Part shown: positions 26,269 through 35,808 of the stretch, piece after piece
How the letters are laid out: each line of letters begins with the position of its first letter
Numbering within the stretch: the first letter of the stretch is position 1
Assembly: GCA_037189845.1 (NCBI GenBank)
Contig: JBBCIS010000003.1
Span: 682,001 to 746,000, forward strand
Reading direction: 5' to 3'
DNA from: JAMLHH01 sp037189845
GTDB taxonomy: Bacteria > Bacteroidota > Bacteroidia > Chitinophagales > JADIYW01
DNA length: 64,000 bases
The notes under the pieces: generated by a model
Databases searched by the model: none
Told to the model about the DNA's origin: nothing
The model's input: only the letters and a program-made list of their open reading frames with translations
Program-made: the position numbers and the translations under genes

Positions 26269-28162
26269 TGTAAGATCTGTATTTTTCCAGCCAGTTTTGA
26301 AATACAATCAATGCCCATATCTGAGCATGGACATCTCCCGGATTACCGGAAAACAATTTCGTTTTAATAGACTCAATGGCTTCTTCGTTAAAAATGCCTG
26401 CTTCCCGGATGACTGACTGGCTCAGGTATCTGTTGAGAATATCTCCTTTCAAATCCGTACGGAACCATTGTAACAGAGGCACTTCAAATCCTCTTTTAGG
26501 TCTGTTGTACAGCTCCTCCGGCAACTCATCTCTGAATGCATCCTGAACTATTTTCTTTTTCATAGTACCATCTATCTTAGAAGATACCGGTAGCGAAAAA
26601 GCAAACTCAACAATTCTGTAATCTAAAAACGGTACTCTGACTTCCAGCGAGTTTCTCATAGACATGGAATCTACTTTTGTCAGCATATCATAAGGCAAAA
26701 CCAGATTGACATCTGCGAGCAGGACTTCATTCATATCTCCTTCAGCAGAGAAATATTTCAAAAATGCTGCTTTGATTTCATTGACAGCAGAAGCATCAGG
26801 ATGAAAGTTCACAGCAATCAGCTTTTTGACGGCTGCATCATCCAGGAAGCAACACCATCTCCAGTAGCGTTCTGCTTTTGACAATTTCATTCCGATAGCA
26901 AATCTTTCCAGCTGTCTGAAAAGATTACCATATTTCCCGTGTCTGGATTTGGGCAACATTTTCCATACCGGCTCTAAAAGCGAAACAGCTTCTGCTTTCC
27001 AGCCACCATTTCTCAGTGTATATTCTCCCTGGTGCTTATTATATCCTGCAAACAATTCATCTCCTGCATCTCCGGATAAGGAAACAGTGACATGCTTACG
27101 GGTATATTTTGAAAGGATATTTACCAGCAATGCTGATGAATCCGCAAAAGGTTCGTCAATATAATCCAGCAGCTCGTGCAGGCTTTCAAACAAGTCTTCG
27201 TTTTTGAGCTTGAAAACAGTATGGTTGGTATTGTATTTTTTAGCTACAATATTCGCATAAGGTGTTTCATCAAAGAATGCGTTATCAGCAAAGCCTATTG
27301 AAAACGTATTGAGATGCTTTGTAAACTTCGCAGCCTGGCTGACCACCACAGAAGAGTCTATTCCTCCGCTCAGGAATGCTCCCAGCGGAACATCAGCAAC
27401 CATTCTCAATCTGACAGAATCTTCCATCAGCTCTTTCAGCTTCTTTTTCTGAGCTTCATAATCTCCCTGAAAGCCTTTGCTGTCTTTGTCGTAAGGAATT
27501 TTATAAAACTGCTCAAATTTCACTGCTTCACCCTGAATCGAGATACAGTAGCCCGGTAAGAGTTTTTTCACTTCTGAAATGATCGAAAGCGGTCCGGGTA
27601 TATAATTGAGCTGGAAGTATAAGCTGAGCGCTTCTTTATCCAGATGCTTTTCAAAAGGAAACGGAAAAATTGCCTTCATCTCGGAACCGAAAAACAAATA
27701 TCCGTCTGAGAATGCGTAGTATAAAGGTTTGATCCCGAAACGATCTCTGGCAATAAAAATATCCTGTTTCTGATGATTGTATACTGCAAATGCCCAAAAT
27801 CCATTGAGCATGTTCAGGCATTCTTTGCCATAAGCTTTATACAGTTCTAATAAGACTTCGGTATCACCTGTCGTTCTGAATTTTACGCCTTTCTTTTCCA
27901 GCAAAGCACGTAATTCCTGAAAATTAAAAATCTCTCCGTTGAAGATGATTGTCCATTGATTTTCAGCATCTGTAAACGGCTGATTGGCAGCACTGGAAGT
28001 ATCTAAAATAGACAAACGGGCATGTCCTAGGCAGGCATTAGGGAAAGATTTGTAAGATTGATTGTCAGGTCCTCTTTTTGCCAAAGACTTCAGTGAACCT
28101 TCGATCCATTCATCTTTGATTTCTTTTCCTTTCAGAGAATATATCCCCGTAATGCCGCACAT
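26258..28162 (-). CDS. asnB: glutamine-hydrolysing asparagine synthase
   Basis: A 634-residue class II glutamine amidotransferase fused to an asparagine synthetase domain. Cys2 in MCGITGIYS is the N-terminal nucleophile; FNGEIFN and TGDTEVLLELY follow in the glutaminase part (1-200), then the ATP-pyrophosphatase loop LSGGIDSS near residue 262 and SLSGDAGDELFAGYNKHQ. Members inside polysaccharide loci often amidate sugar acids instead of aspartate, and this copy heads into the surface glycan locus, downstream of a WbpP-type epimerase gene by 15 bases. It may amidate an uronic acid of the glycan; that is inferred from context only. Confidence 0.9.
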   Translation of the reverse strand: MCGITGIYSLKGKEIKDEWIEGSLKSLAKRGPDNQSYKSFPNACLGHARLSILDTSSAANQPFTDAENQWTIIFNGEIFNFQELRALLEKKGVKFRTTGDTEVLLELYKAYGKECLNMLNGFWAFAVYNHQKQDIFIARDRFGIKPLYYAFSDGYLFFGSEMKAIFPFPFEKHLDKEALSLYFQLNYIPGPLSIISEVKKLLPGYCISIQGEAVKFEQFYKIPYDKDSKGFQGDYEAQKKKLKELMEDSVRLRMVADVPLGAFLSGGIDSSVVVSQAAKFTKHLNTFSIGFADNAFFDETPYANIVAKKYNTNHTVFKLKNEDLFESLHELLDYIDEPFADSSALLVNILSKYTRKHVTVSLSGDAGDELFAGYNKHQGEYTLRNGGWKAEAVSLLEPVWKMLPKSRHGKYGNLFRQLERFAIGMKLSKAERYWRWCCFLDDAAVKKLIAVNFHPDASAVNEIKAAFLKYFSAEGDMNEVLLADVNLVLPYDMLTKVDSMSMRNSLEVRVPFLDYRIVEFAFSLPVSSKIDGTMKKKIVQDAFRDELPEELYNRPKRGFEVPLLQWFRTDLKGDILNRYLSQSVIREAGIFNEEAIESIKTKLFSGNPGDVHAQIWALIVFQNWLEKYRSYIIL

Positions 28163-28177
28163 AAATCTTCTGTTATT

Positions 28178-29134
28178 CTATTTTGAGAAAATACCTTTAA
28201 AATATTCTATTGTGAGTGGCAGGCCATCCACAAAGCGATGGGTAGGCTGATATCCCAGCAATGATTTTGCTTTGGAAATATCTGCCAGTGAATCTCTGAT
28301 ATCTCCCGCTCTTGGTTCACGATGTATCGCTTTGATCTCTTTATCTAAAAGATCGCAGATCGCATCATACATCTGATTGATAGTAAATCTTTCTCCTAGT
28401 GCTATATTGTACACCTGATTCACCGCTTCCGGGTTTTCTGTCGTCAGACCTAAAATATTTGCCTGAACTGCATTGTCTACATAAGTAAAATCACGGCTCT
28501 GATCTCCATCACCATTGATATAAGGCGCTTCATTATTGAGCAGGGCTTTGATAAACAAAGGCATGACTGCTGCATACTGACCATTAGGATCCTGGCGCGG
28601 ACCAAAAATATTGAAGTATCTGTATCCGATGAGCTCCATACCGTATGTTTTTGCAAACACATCTGCATAAACCTCGTTGGTATACTTGGTGACAGCATAC
28701 GGAGAAAGTGGCTTACCTATTTTGTGCTCTACTTTAGGCAGATTAGGCTCATCACCATATACAGAAGAAGATGATGCATATACAAATCGTTTGATACCGC
28801 TTTCTTTGGCCGCAAAAAGCATATTGACAAATCCGTCGATATTGTTTGCATTAGTATCTAAAGGAAAAAGTATTGATCTCGGAACAGAACCCAGGGCAGC
28901 CTGGTGGCTTACCGCATGTATTCCTTCGCAGGCTTTCTTACAATCCTCGTAATTTTTGATATCTCCCAGAATAAACTCATAACCAGGATTTCCTGCAAAC
29001 AGATCCACATTTTCTTGCTTACCGGAAGATAAATTATCTAAAACTCTTACCTGATAACCCTGTGATAAAAGACGCTCTGCTATATTACTGCCTATGAATC
29101 CGGCACCTCCGGTGACAAGTATTTTTTTACTCAT
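28178..29134 (-). CDS. wbpP: WbpP-type UDP-GlcNAc/GlcNAcA 4-epimerase
   Basis: A 318-residue extended SDR. It has the NAD-binding GGAGFIGSN (residues 9-17), HQAALGSVPRS, the catalytic SSSVYGD and YAVTKY (Tyr-x3-Lys), and NIFGPRQDPNGQYAAV. The stretch HQAALGSVPRS and the PLSPYAVTKY context closely match Pseudomonas WbpP and WbgU, which interconvert the Glc and Gal forms of UDP-HexNAc and their uronic acids. It supplies a precursor for the surface glycan. It lies between a GT4 gene (6 bases) and asnB (15 bases) in one leftward operon. Confidence 0.88.
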   Translation of the reverse strand: MSKKILVTGGAGFIGSNIAERLLSQGYQVRVLDNLSSGKQENVDLFAGNPGYEFILGDIKNYEDCKKACEGIHAVSHQAALGSVPRSILFPLDTNANNIDGFVNMLFAAKESGIKRFVYASSSSVYGDEPNLPKVEHKIGKPLSPYAVTKYTNEVYADVFAKTYGMELIGYRYFNIFGPRQDPNGQYAAVMPLFIKALLNNEAPYINGDGDQSRDFTYVDNAVQANILGLTTENPEAVNQVYNIALGERFTINQMYDAICDLLDKEIKAIHREPRAGDIRDSLADISKAKSLLGYQPTHRFVDGLPLTIEYFKGIFSK

Positions 29135-29140
29135 TTGATA

Positions 29141-30292
29141 TTATTTTCTGTTGGCCAAAGTTTTTTCATAATAAGAAATCGTTTGAGAAGTCATTCTCTC
29201 AATATTCAGATAGCTATCCAGATATTCTCTTCCGTTTTTTACCAGCTGATCTGATAGTTCAGGATTATCTAAAACTTCGATGATGTTATTTTTAAAAATC
29301 TGTATGTCATAAGGCGGTGCTAACATGCCCGTTTCCCGATGAAAGATATTTTCATTGAGTGCCGGTACATCAAATGCTGCTAAAGGTGTTTTGGAATAAT
29401 ATGCCTCCATCAGCACGACACAGAAACCTTCTACTTTTGATGGAATCAGCACCATATCAGAATTAGCTATATAATCATGCACATGGATGCTAAAGCCTTC
29501 AAAATGCACATATTTTTCCAGACCTTTCTCTTTTACATAGGACTTTAAAGTATCTCCGTAGACTCCTCTACCTACTATCACTAAAGAGATGTCATCTCCG
29601 TACTTTTTAATAAGGTCAGGAAGGATATCTATGATGTATGTATGTCCTTTCCAGTCAATTAATCGTCCTACTATTAAAAGCTGCTTAGGGGATTTTCTGT
29701 ATTTAGAAGTATCAGTATCATACTTTACATGAGAAAAATCAAAGCCATGATAAATTACTTCTACATCGGCAGGAGTATAAATCTTATGTGCTACATACAT
29801 ATCTCTGATGTTTTTGGACATAGAGATATTTCCATCTATAAATCTTTGTGTAAACTTAGATACCCATATAAATTTGCTGAAAGGCTGAGGCACATATTCA
29901 AATCCATATTTCATCTGATATCCTTCATCAAAGGTGTGCTGAGATGAAATAAGCAGCATATCCCGGTTATAAAAGGCTTTTGTCAGAGAAAGAATAAAAT
30001 CGGTTCTGATCAAATGAGAGTGAACGAGATCATAGTTTCCTTCTGTAATAACTTTGTTTATGTCCTTATATAACTTAGTTGAAAAATCTGACTGTACTAA
30101 TAATCTATGAACAGGGATATTTCTTTCCAAAAACATCCCGATCAATTTATCTGCCGGCTCAATACTTCTGTTATCTACTAATGCTAAAAAATGGACTTCA
30201 TGCCCCTTGTCCATCAATCCGCTGGCTAAATGCAGTATATGCCATTCCGACCCTGATAGCATGGCTATTTTTTGAGTAAGAAGTATTTTCAT
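29141..30292 (-). CDS. glycosyltransferase family 4 (GT-B)
   Basis: A 383-residue GT-B enzyme. The N-terminal half has the KILLTQKIAMLSGSEWHILHLASGL nucleotide-fold start typical of the family (first 20 residues recognisable). The C-terminal half has LLIVGRLIDWKGH, the donor-binding segment VIVGRG and the EGFCVVLMEA motif (E-x7-E), which binds the NDP-sugar. It should add one sugar to the growing lipid-linked oligosaccharide at the cytosolic membrane face. It is the first gene of a three-gene operon with the WbpP-like epimerase and AsnB. Donor and acceptor cannot be told. Confidence 0.88.
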   Translation of the reverse strand: MKILLTQKIAMLSGSEWHILHLASGLMDKGHEVHFLALVDNRSIEPADKLIGMFLERNIPVHRLLVQSDFSTKLYKDINKVITEGNYDLVHSHLIRTDFILSLTKAFYNRDMLLISSQHTFDEGYQMKYGFEYVPQPFSKFIWVSKFTQRFIDGNISMSKNIRDMYVAHKIYTPADVEVIYHGFDFSHVKYDTDTSKYRKSPKQLLIVGRLIDWKGHTYIIDILPDLIKKYGDDISLVIVGRGVYGDTLKSYVKEKGLEKYVHFEGFSIHVHDYIANSDMVLIPSKVEGFCVVLMEAYYSKTPLAAFDVPALNENIFHRETGMLAPPYDIQIFKNNIIEVLDNPELSDQLVKNGREYLDSYLNIERMTSQTISYYEKTLANRK

Positions 30293-30454
30293 GAATAAAA
30301 ATTGGCGGTAAATATACTGATTATGTTAGAGAAACGTCATTGAGGAAGATCTATATTCAACAAAATATAACAATATATATGTAGCATAAATCATAAGGAT
30401 AAATAACTTTATTACTGGTTATTGTTGCCTGATGCGAGGTTAAAAAAAGCTGAA

Positions 30455-31828
30455 TTATGACTTACTTTTCTTTTTCTTCAGAAAGGTGTCTATGAATGAT
30501 TCATTCTTTACAGTGTAATACAGAATAAACAAGCTGCTCATATAAAATGGTAATAATGGAATTTTATACCTTACCAGAGTACCAAAATTAGAAGAGGAAA
30601 ATCCGACAGCAAATCCGAATATCAGTGTAAATATCATACAGAAAAAAATCAGCCCGTTTGAAAACATAGTAGATAGTGATTTCCATACACCTACTTTAAA
30701 CACAATAATCAGTGTTACCATTAACACCATTGTACTTTCAAAAGCAGAAATAATCATTACGACATTTCGCACTTCCCATAAATAGGGCCTGAACAATGTA
30801 ACGTTCACTGCTGCGGGAATATTCCGGAGCAGTGAGCCCAGAGAGCCATCAATAGCACCTAATGTATAAGTTGATCCTGCCTCCATTTTATTTAAATTAT
30901 TGGCAAGGTTCATCGCAGTATCTACTATGTTTTCAAGTGCATAAACCCCAAGCTCCTCAGAAAATGACTGAAGGCCTAAAATGATAATCACAGTCCCAAC
31001 TCCGATAATAAACGGGGTGATAATAACTCTTAAAAACTTGTTTGAAATCGTATCTCTATAATTCAAAAACAACCAGATTAAAACCCCCGCAACGTAAGAA
31101 GCTATGATGTATATTTTTATTTTAGTCAAAATTGTAGCTGATACATATATGGAGATTATATACAGAATTATTTTAAATAGTGATTTCTTTTTACGTAAAA
31201 TTAAAAGATTACAGAATGCCCAGGTAAACCAACCCAAGGCTGCAATACAAAGTGTATCTTTCATCAAGCCTGACCCCCAAAACACTACTGAAGGAAAGAA
31301 AATAATGGATAGTGCCATTTCCTTGTGTAAGGTAGGATAAAGATTGGTGAAGGTGTTAAACAATGCCCACTGCCCACTGAATGAAATTACCGAAAACAAC
31401 ATAGTTGTTATCAGGAAAGACTGAAATGTAAAAAGATTTAAATATCCTGCTAATCTGATCACAATCATACTGGATTCATGGTATCCGAAGGCAGCTAAAA
31501 ATTTTCGGGCAGCAATATTTCTCAATTCCTCCCCAGTAATACCTATTTTATCGAAAAAACTTAATCTTTCATGACTTTCCAGTAAATAATCAGTATATAT
31601 CTTACTAAGTTTGAAATAGCCGATAGTATCACCTATTTTGTAGTAAAACACATATACCAGTACAATCAGCTGGCTGGCTATGAGTTTTAAAAACAGTCCG
31701 GTGATGAAATAAGACTGATGGTTTTTTTCGATGTGTTTTTGTTTTATAACAAAACCTAAGGAAAGGATCAGAGTTAAATATATAATTGCTAAAAAATAAT
31801 CACCTACACCAATTAACTCATGAGTCAT
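30455..31828 (-). CDS. Wzy-like polysaccharide polymerase membrane protein
   Basis: A 457-residue protein with about eleven hydrophobic segments and a large periplasmic loop between about residues 285 and 350 (EELGVYALENIVDTAMNLAN onward). This shape, with Arg-rich short cytosolic loops, is that of O-antigen or capsule polymerases of the Wzy type, though sequence similarity in the family is low. Its neighbours (flippase, acyltransferase, glycosyltransferases) support the call. It would join repeat units at the periplasmic side of the membrane. An alternative is an uncharacterised membrane glycosyltransferase. Confidence 0.65.
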   Translation of the reverse strand: MTHELIGVGDYFLAIIYLTLILSLGFVIKQKHIEKNHQSYFITGLFLKLIASQLIVLVYVFYYKIGDTIGYFKLSKIYTDYLLESHERLSFFDKIGITGEELRNIAARKFLAAFGYHESSMIVIRLAGYLNLFTFQSFLITTMLFSVISFSGQWALFNTFTNLYPTLHKEMALSIIFFPSVVFWGSGLMKDTLCIAALGWFTWAFCNLLILRKKKSLFKIILYIISIYVSATILTKIKIYIIASYVAGVLIWLFLNYRDTISNKFLRVIITPFIIGVGTVIIILGLQSFSEELGVYALENIVDTAMNLANNLNKMEAGSTYTLGAIDGSLGSLLRNIPAAVNVTLFRPYLWEVRNVVMIISAFESTMVLMVTLIIVFKVGVWKSLSTMFSNGLIFFCMIFTLIFGFAVGFSSSNFGTLVRYKIPLLPFYMSSLFILYYTVKNESFIDTFLKKKKSKS

Positions 31829-31966
31829 TATTTGTTACTTTGAGCCTAAAGATAAGTTATAAATTGGTTATTTTGAGACTGATAATCAGTATTGATATTT
31901 AATTTTGTCCAACTTAATGTGCTCATAATATCGCATTCTTTTATCTATCTTAGCAGATTTTATTAA

Positions 31967-33031
31967 TTGATTTATATGCCTGTAACTACTTTAAAAAAAT
32001 CTAAATTTTATGGATTACAGATTTTAAGAGGAATTTCTTCCTTATTAGTAGTTTTGTTCCACCTTACAGAAACGATAAAAGGAGAAGGACATGGAACGTT
32101 TTTAAATGGCATATTCAAAAATTCCAGTTCAGCGGTCAGTATCTTTTTTGTCCTCAGCGGATTTATTATTTACGTTTCATCTAAAAAACTCATTAATTCA
32201 AAAAGTACCGGACTATTTTATGCTAAACGATTGATAAGAATCTTTCCGGTATATTGGTTTAGCATATCTTATGTAACCCTCTATCTATATTTTTTAAAAC
32301 CCAGCAATCTTCCGGACAGCTTTCCGGAATGGATAAAAACCCTGATTTTATTTCCGGGCCATACTATGCTCAATGGAGTCAGCTGGTCACTTAGCTATGA
32401 ATTATTCTTTTACCTGCTATTTGGGTTGCTGATACTTAATAGTAAAAGTAAGTACTTTCTATTTTTACTGATACTACTGTCTTTAGCCAGATGTCTTTCG
32501 ATCATTGATATAGATTTTAACTATAGTAATTTTATTTTCAGCTATGGGAATATTTTGTTTTCGATGGGTGTTATCACAGCTATAGCTTCTGAAAAAATCA
32601 AAATCAGGAATGCAAAGACCAGCATTTTTCTATTTATGGCATCCTTTGTAATTTATATTTACTGGGATTATTTACAAGCTGACAGAACCTTTTTGTATGA
32701 CTTTCTTGTAGGTATTTTTTCTTGCTTGTTTATCATTACACTACTGGGGGCAGAGCCGTTATTCGACAATAAGATTTTCCGGCCATTGATTGTATTGGGT
32801 AATATCTCTTATTCCCTGTATCTGATTCACTTGCCGATACTGAATTTTTTTGTCAAGAAAATACTTCCATACAATCTCCCGACTTCGCTTGAGTATTTCT
32901 TATTTGCCATCTTAATTGGGGTAATAATATTTTTTAGTTATCTGTCATACATATTTATAGAAAAGCCTTCTGTACGATTTCTGAATAAAATGCAAGACAA
33001 AAGCCAAAACAACATACAATTAGCAAAATAG
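31967..33031 (+). CDS. acyltransferase 3 family membrane protein (O-acetyltransferase)
   Basis: A 354-residue protein with about ten membrane segments. The family marks are near the N-terminus: LQILRGISSLLVVLFHLTE with the catalytic His near residue 37 and the RxxS-like ISVFFVLSGF segment after it; later GVSWSLSYELFFYLLFG. Acyltransferase-3 proteins move an acetyl or other acyl group from the cytosol onto sugars outside. Here it probably O-acetylates the surface glycan. It is divergent from the Wzy-like gene and precedes the flippase gene on the same strand. Confidence 0.88.
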   Translation: MIYMPVTTLKKSKFYGLQILRGISSLLVVLFHLTETIKGEGHGTFLNGIFKNSSSAVSIFFVLSGFIIYVSSKKLINSKSTGLFYAKRLIRIFPVYWFSISYVTLYLYFLKPSNLPDSFPEWIKTLILFPGHTMLNGVSWSLSYELFFYLLFGLLILNSKSKYFLFLLILLSLARCLSIIDIDFNYSNFIFSYGNILFSMGVITAIASEKIKIRNAKTSIFLFMASFVIYIYWDYLQADRTFLYDFLVGIFSCLFIITLLGAEPLFDNKIFRPLIVLGNISYSLYLIHLPILNFFVKKILPYNLPTSLEYFLFAILIGVIIFFSYLSYIFIEKPSVRFLNKMQDKSQNNIQLAK

Positions 33032-33150
33032 GTAATTTATATTTTTAACAGTCTATGCATTCTGTCGTCCCACTTCACAAAATTCATAACTAAATGGACG
33101 AAATGAATAAATTTGACTCTTCGAACTCAAAGTTCAATAATAGAAATTAG

Positions 33151-34614
33151 ATGACAAGCTCAAAAAAAATTTTAATTAATTCAATCATATATATTGTCCT
33201 CGGATTCTTAAGTCCCGCAATAAATTTTATCTTAATTCCTATTTATTCCAATCATCTGAGTTCCTCAGATTATGCATTAATTGCACAGTCAGCTTTAATC
33301 CAGAGTGTTTTTGGAAATATATTAGGTATTGGAGTTAACGGAGCATTCAACAGGTACTTTTACGAGTCCTATAAAGATCCCACACAACTGCAAAAGCTAT
33401 ATTCAACTTCAATAATCAGTATAGTTGCATCCAGCCTGTCCATAATGTTATTATTTAGTCTGATTGGCTCCTGGTTTTTCAAAATTATCTTTAAAAATGA
33501 TGTTTTTACATATTGGGAATATGGCCTTTTTTCAATTACTATTGCATTTTTAAGTATCATCCAGACACTTACCCTAAGTTATTTTCGTAATAGCGAGAAC
33601 GCAAAAAAATTTGCATTCTGGTCTATCGCATACTTCCTTTTCGCGGCATTATGCATTTACATTGGTGTTGTTATATTGGATTTAAAAGCAAAGGGAAGTA
33701 TATATGGACGATTAATCGGGCTAGCAGTTCCTGTTGTATTATACATTTGCATATATTACCATAAAAACAAAATATACTTTATAAAAAGTATAAATAATAA
33801 GCTGATAATATTTGGATTACCCTTGGTTCCTTATCTTTTCCTGAATTCGTTTCTGGGACAGGCAGATAAGTATGCGGTGGAAAGATTTTTTAACTTGGAA
33901 TTGCTGGGGCTTTATAGTTTTGGGTTTCTTATCTCAAGTGTAAATGAAATATTTATTAATGCGCTCGCATCCGCTTTAAACCCTCAGATTTTTAAATATT
34001 TACAGGAAGGTAATACTGCATACGATAAGAATGTTTTAGCATTGTACAGGGTTTATATATTGCTTGGGATACTATTTAATATAGGTATTACGGTGTTGGG
34101 AACTTTTGGAATTCTACTTTTTATCAATGATTCATTTAAAGAAGTAGCGTACTTTTTTCCTCTCCTATCTGTCGCTTATTTATTTAGAATATTCTATAAC
34201 GTTTATACGGTCAATATTATTTATCACAAAAAATCCAATTTCCTCCCTGTGATCAATATTATTACATTAATATTCACTGTCTTATTTTTAATAGGACTTA
34301 TCAATTTTGCAGGACTAATAGGAGTGTGTATAGCACGAATCATTATACAGGCAATTCAAATGCTGACTACTGTAGTAATGTTAAAAAACAAAAAGCTATA
34401 TCAGGAAAATCACTATAGCTTTTTCTATGAGTATGCGACTACCGCAATCATCCTCATATATGTTACTCTTTGGTACATTCTTATTCCGGCTAAGCCTACT
34501 CTGACCCATTATTCTTATCTGGGTATCCTATTGGCCTTAGTAATTTCACTTTTGGGTGTCAGAATTTACAGATTGTATGTTGAAAATAAGCACCTGTTTT
34601 TAAAAAGGCTGTAA
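33151..34614 (+). CDS. Wzx-type oligosaccharide flippase
   Basis: A 487-residue membrane protein with about fourteen hydrophobic segments and the polysaccharide-synthesis/MATE-like start (INSIIYIVLGFLSPAINFILIPIYS). It also has the family segments LPLVPYLFLNSFLGQADKY and ADKYAVERFFNLELLGLY. It would flip the lipid-linked repeat unit from the cytosolic to the periplasmic leaflet for the polymerase. Its 3' end faces that of the leftward sialyltransferase-like gene, nine bases away, with no visible terminator between them. Confidence 0.85.
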   Translation: MTSSKKILINSIIYIVLGFLSPAINFILIPIYSNHLSSSDYALIAQSALIQSVFGNILGIGVNGAFNRYFYESYKDPTQLQKLYSTSIISIVASSLSIMLLFSLIGSWFFKIIFKNDVFTYWEYGLFSITIAFLSIIQTLTLSYFRNSENAKKFAFWSIAYFLFAALCIYIGVVILDLKAKGSIYGRLIGLAVPVVLYICIYYHKNKIYFIKSINNKLIIFGLPLVPYLFLNSFLGQADKYAVERFFNLELLGLYSFGFLISSVNEIFINALASALNPQIFKYLQEGNTAYDKNVLALYRVYILLGILFNIGITVLGTFGILLFINDSFKEVAYFFPLLSVAYLFRIFYNVYTVNIIYHKKSNFLPVINIITLIFTVLFLIGLINFAGLIGVCIARIIIQAIQMLTTVVMLKNKKLYQENHYSFFYEYATTAIILIYVTLWYILIPAKPTLTHYSYLGILLALVISLLGVRIYRLYVENKHLFLKRL

Positions 34615-34623
34615 AAGATTTAG

Positions 34624-35805
34624 TTAATTCAGAATAAACGATTCCAGACGCTTTTGGCATTCTCCGTCAGTATACACGATGAATTGTTCTATATAACTTC
34701 TTCGTGAAGCTTCATCAATTTTAAAACTACTAAATTCTATATCGTCAATCTTAAAGTTGTGTAAATCAAGTAATTTAATGACTCCCAGTTTGTTCCATTT
34801 CTCTACAAATATATTTGCGTTAATGTTGAACAAAATACATTTCTTGTATACTATTACCGGTAATAGTAAAGCTGAATAATATCCGAGGACCCCTGATGAT
34901 TTTCCTATTAGTTCTCCAATATTATCTATGTTTTTCAGCCAAATAATATTACTATCATTCTCTGTCTCATTATCATAGTCCATTGGGTGCATCTTAATGT
35001 ATAATTTTTTGCCTTCGCTTTGAGCCTTTAAGGCAATTTCTTTATATAAATCAATGCGCTTGTTAAAGTCAAATCCTAAAATAGGCTGATCAATAATAAT
35101 CCAGTAATCTTCTTCTTTAGGAACAATATTTTTGAAATCACTAAATATCTTATCTAAGGTATAGGGTCCTGTATATTTTATTTTTGAAGGATCGGGATGA
35201 TCCAGATCATGTATCATTAAAGCATTCTCCGGAGCAAACAGATAATATGAGCTCACTTTTCTTAGAGGGTCTTGTATATAGATTAACTTTTCATAGTCCT
35301 TGCTGAATTTGTATTCTGCTTTTAAAAGAACCATTACAAGCTTTATCGTCCTGGGATTTCTTATTGAAATCGTCATAAATAAGAACAAAAGCGTATGCCA
35401 TTTTTTACTTGTATAGTACTTATTGTCCTTTTGATATCTTAGAATAGTCTGTGGAGTGTCTTGGTTTTTCAGTATATCTTTTAATTCGCTTCTCAGGCCA
35501 TGTGAAACATAGGATGTTTCTATTTTTCGAATGTTGGCAGCAACAATCAATGAAACTGTCAAAATCCCGAAATTGCTAAAAAGTAAAATCTTATCAGGAT
35601 TTACATCATTTAAAATTTCATACGGAGAATGATAGTCCAGCCAATAAATTCTCTTGAAAGGTAGTGTATCTGCCATAGATTTGTCCTCCTGCTCAGGAAA
35701 TCTGTAAAACAAGACTGTAAATTCAATATCATCTTGCATTTCAAGGTATGGAGCAATCAAATCTCTCCTGTCATACCACCACACTAACAGAACTTTCTTT
35801 CTCAT
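34624..35805 (-). CDS. putative sialyltransferase-like glycosyltransferase (GT52/polyST type)
   Basis: A 393-residue protein without membrane segments. I cannot place it firmly, but two features recall the CMP-sialic-acid-using GT52/GT38 group: an HP pair in YIKMHPMD (His273) and a Ser-Ser segment in GKSSGVLGYYSALLLP about 40 residues later. The N-terminal part is a Rossmann-like half with an acidic DRRDL stretch. It is the last gene of the legionaminic-acid operon, three bases after an oxidoreductase gene, exactly where a nonulosonate transferase is needed and where no other transferase is present. The call rests on these motifs plus context. Confidence 0.55.
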   Translation of the reverse strand: MRKKVLLVWWYDRRDLIAPYLEMQDDIEFTVLFYRFPEQEDKSMADTLPFKRIYWLDYHSPYEILNDVNPDKILLFSNFGILTVSLIVAANIRKIETSYVSHGLRSELKDILKNQDTPQTILRYQKDNKYYTSKKWHTLLFLFMTISIRNPRTIKLVMVLLKAEYKFSKDYEKLIYIQDPLRKVSSYYLFAPENALMIHDLDHPDPSKIKYTGPYTLDKIFSDFKNIVPKEEDYWIIIDQPILGFDFNKRIDLYKEIALKAQSEGKKLYIKMHPMDYDNETENDSNIIWLKNIDNIGELIGKSSGVLGYYSALLLPVIVYKKCILFNINANIFVEKWNKLGVIKLLDLHNFKIDDIEFSSFKIDEASRRSYIEQFIVYTDGECQKRLESFILN

Positions 35806-35808
35806 GAT

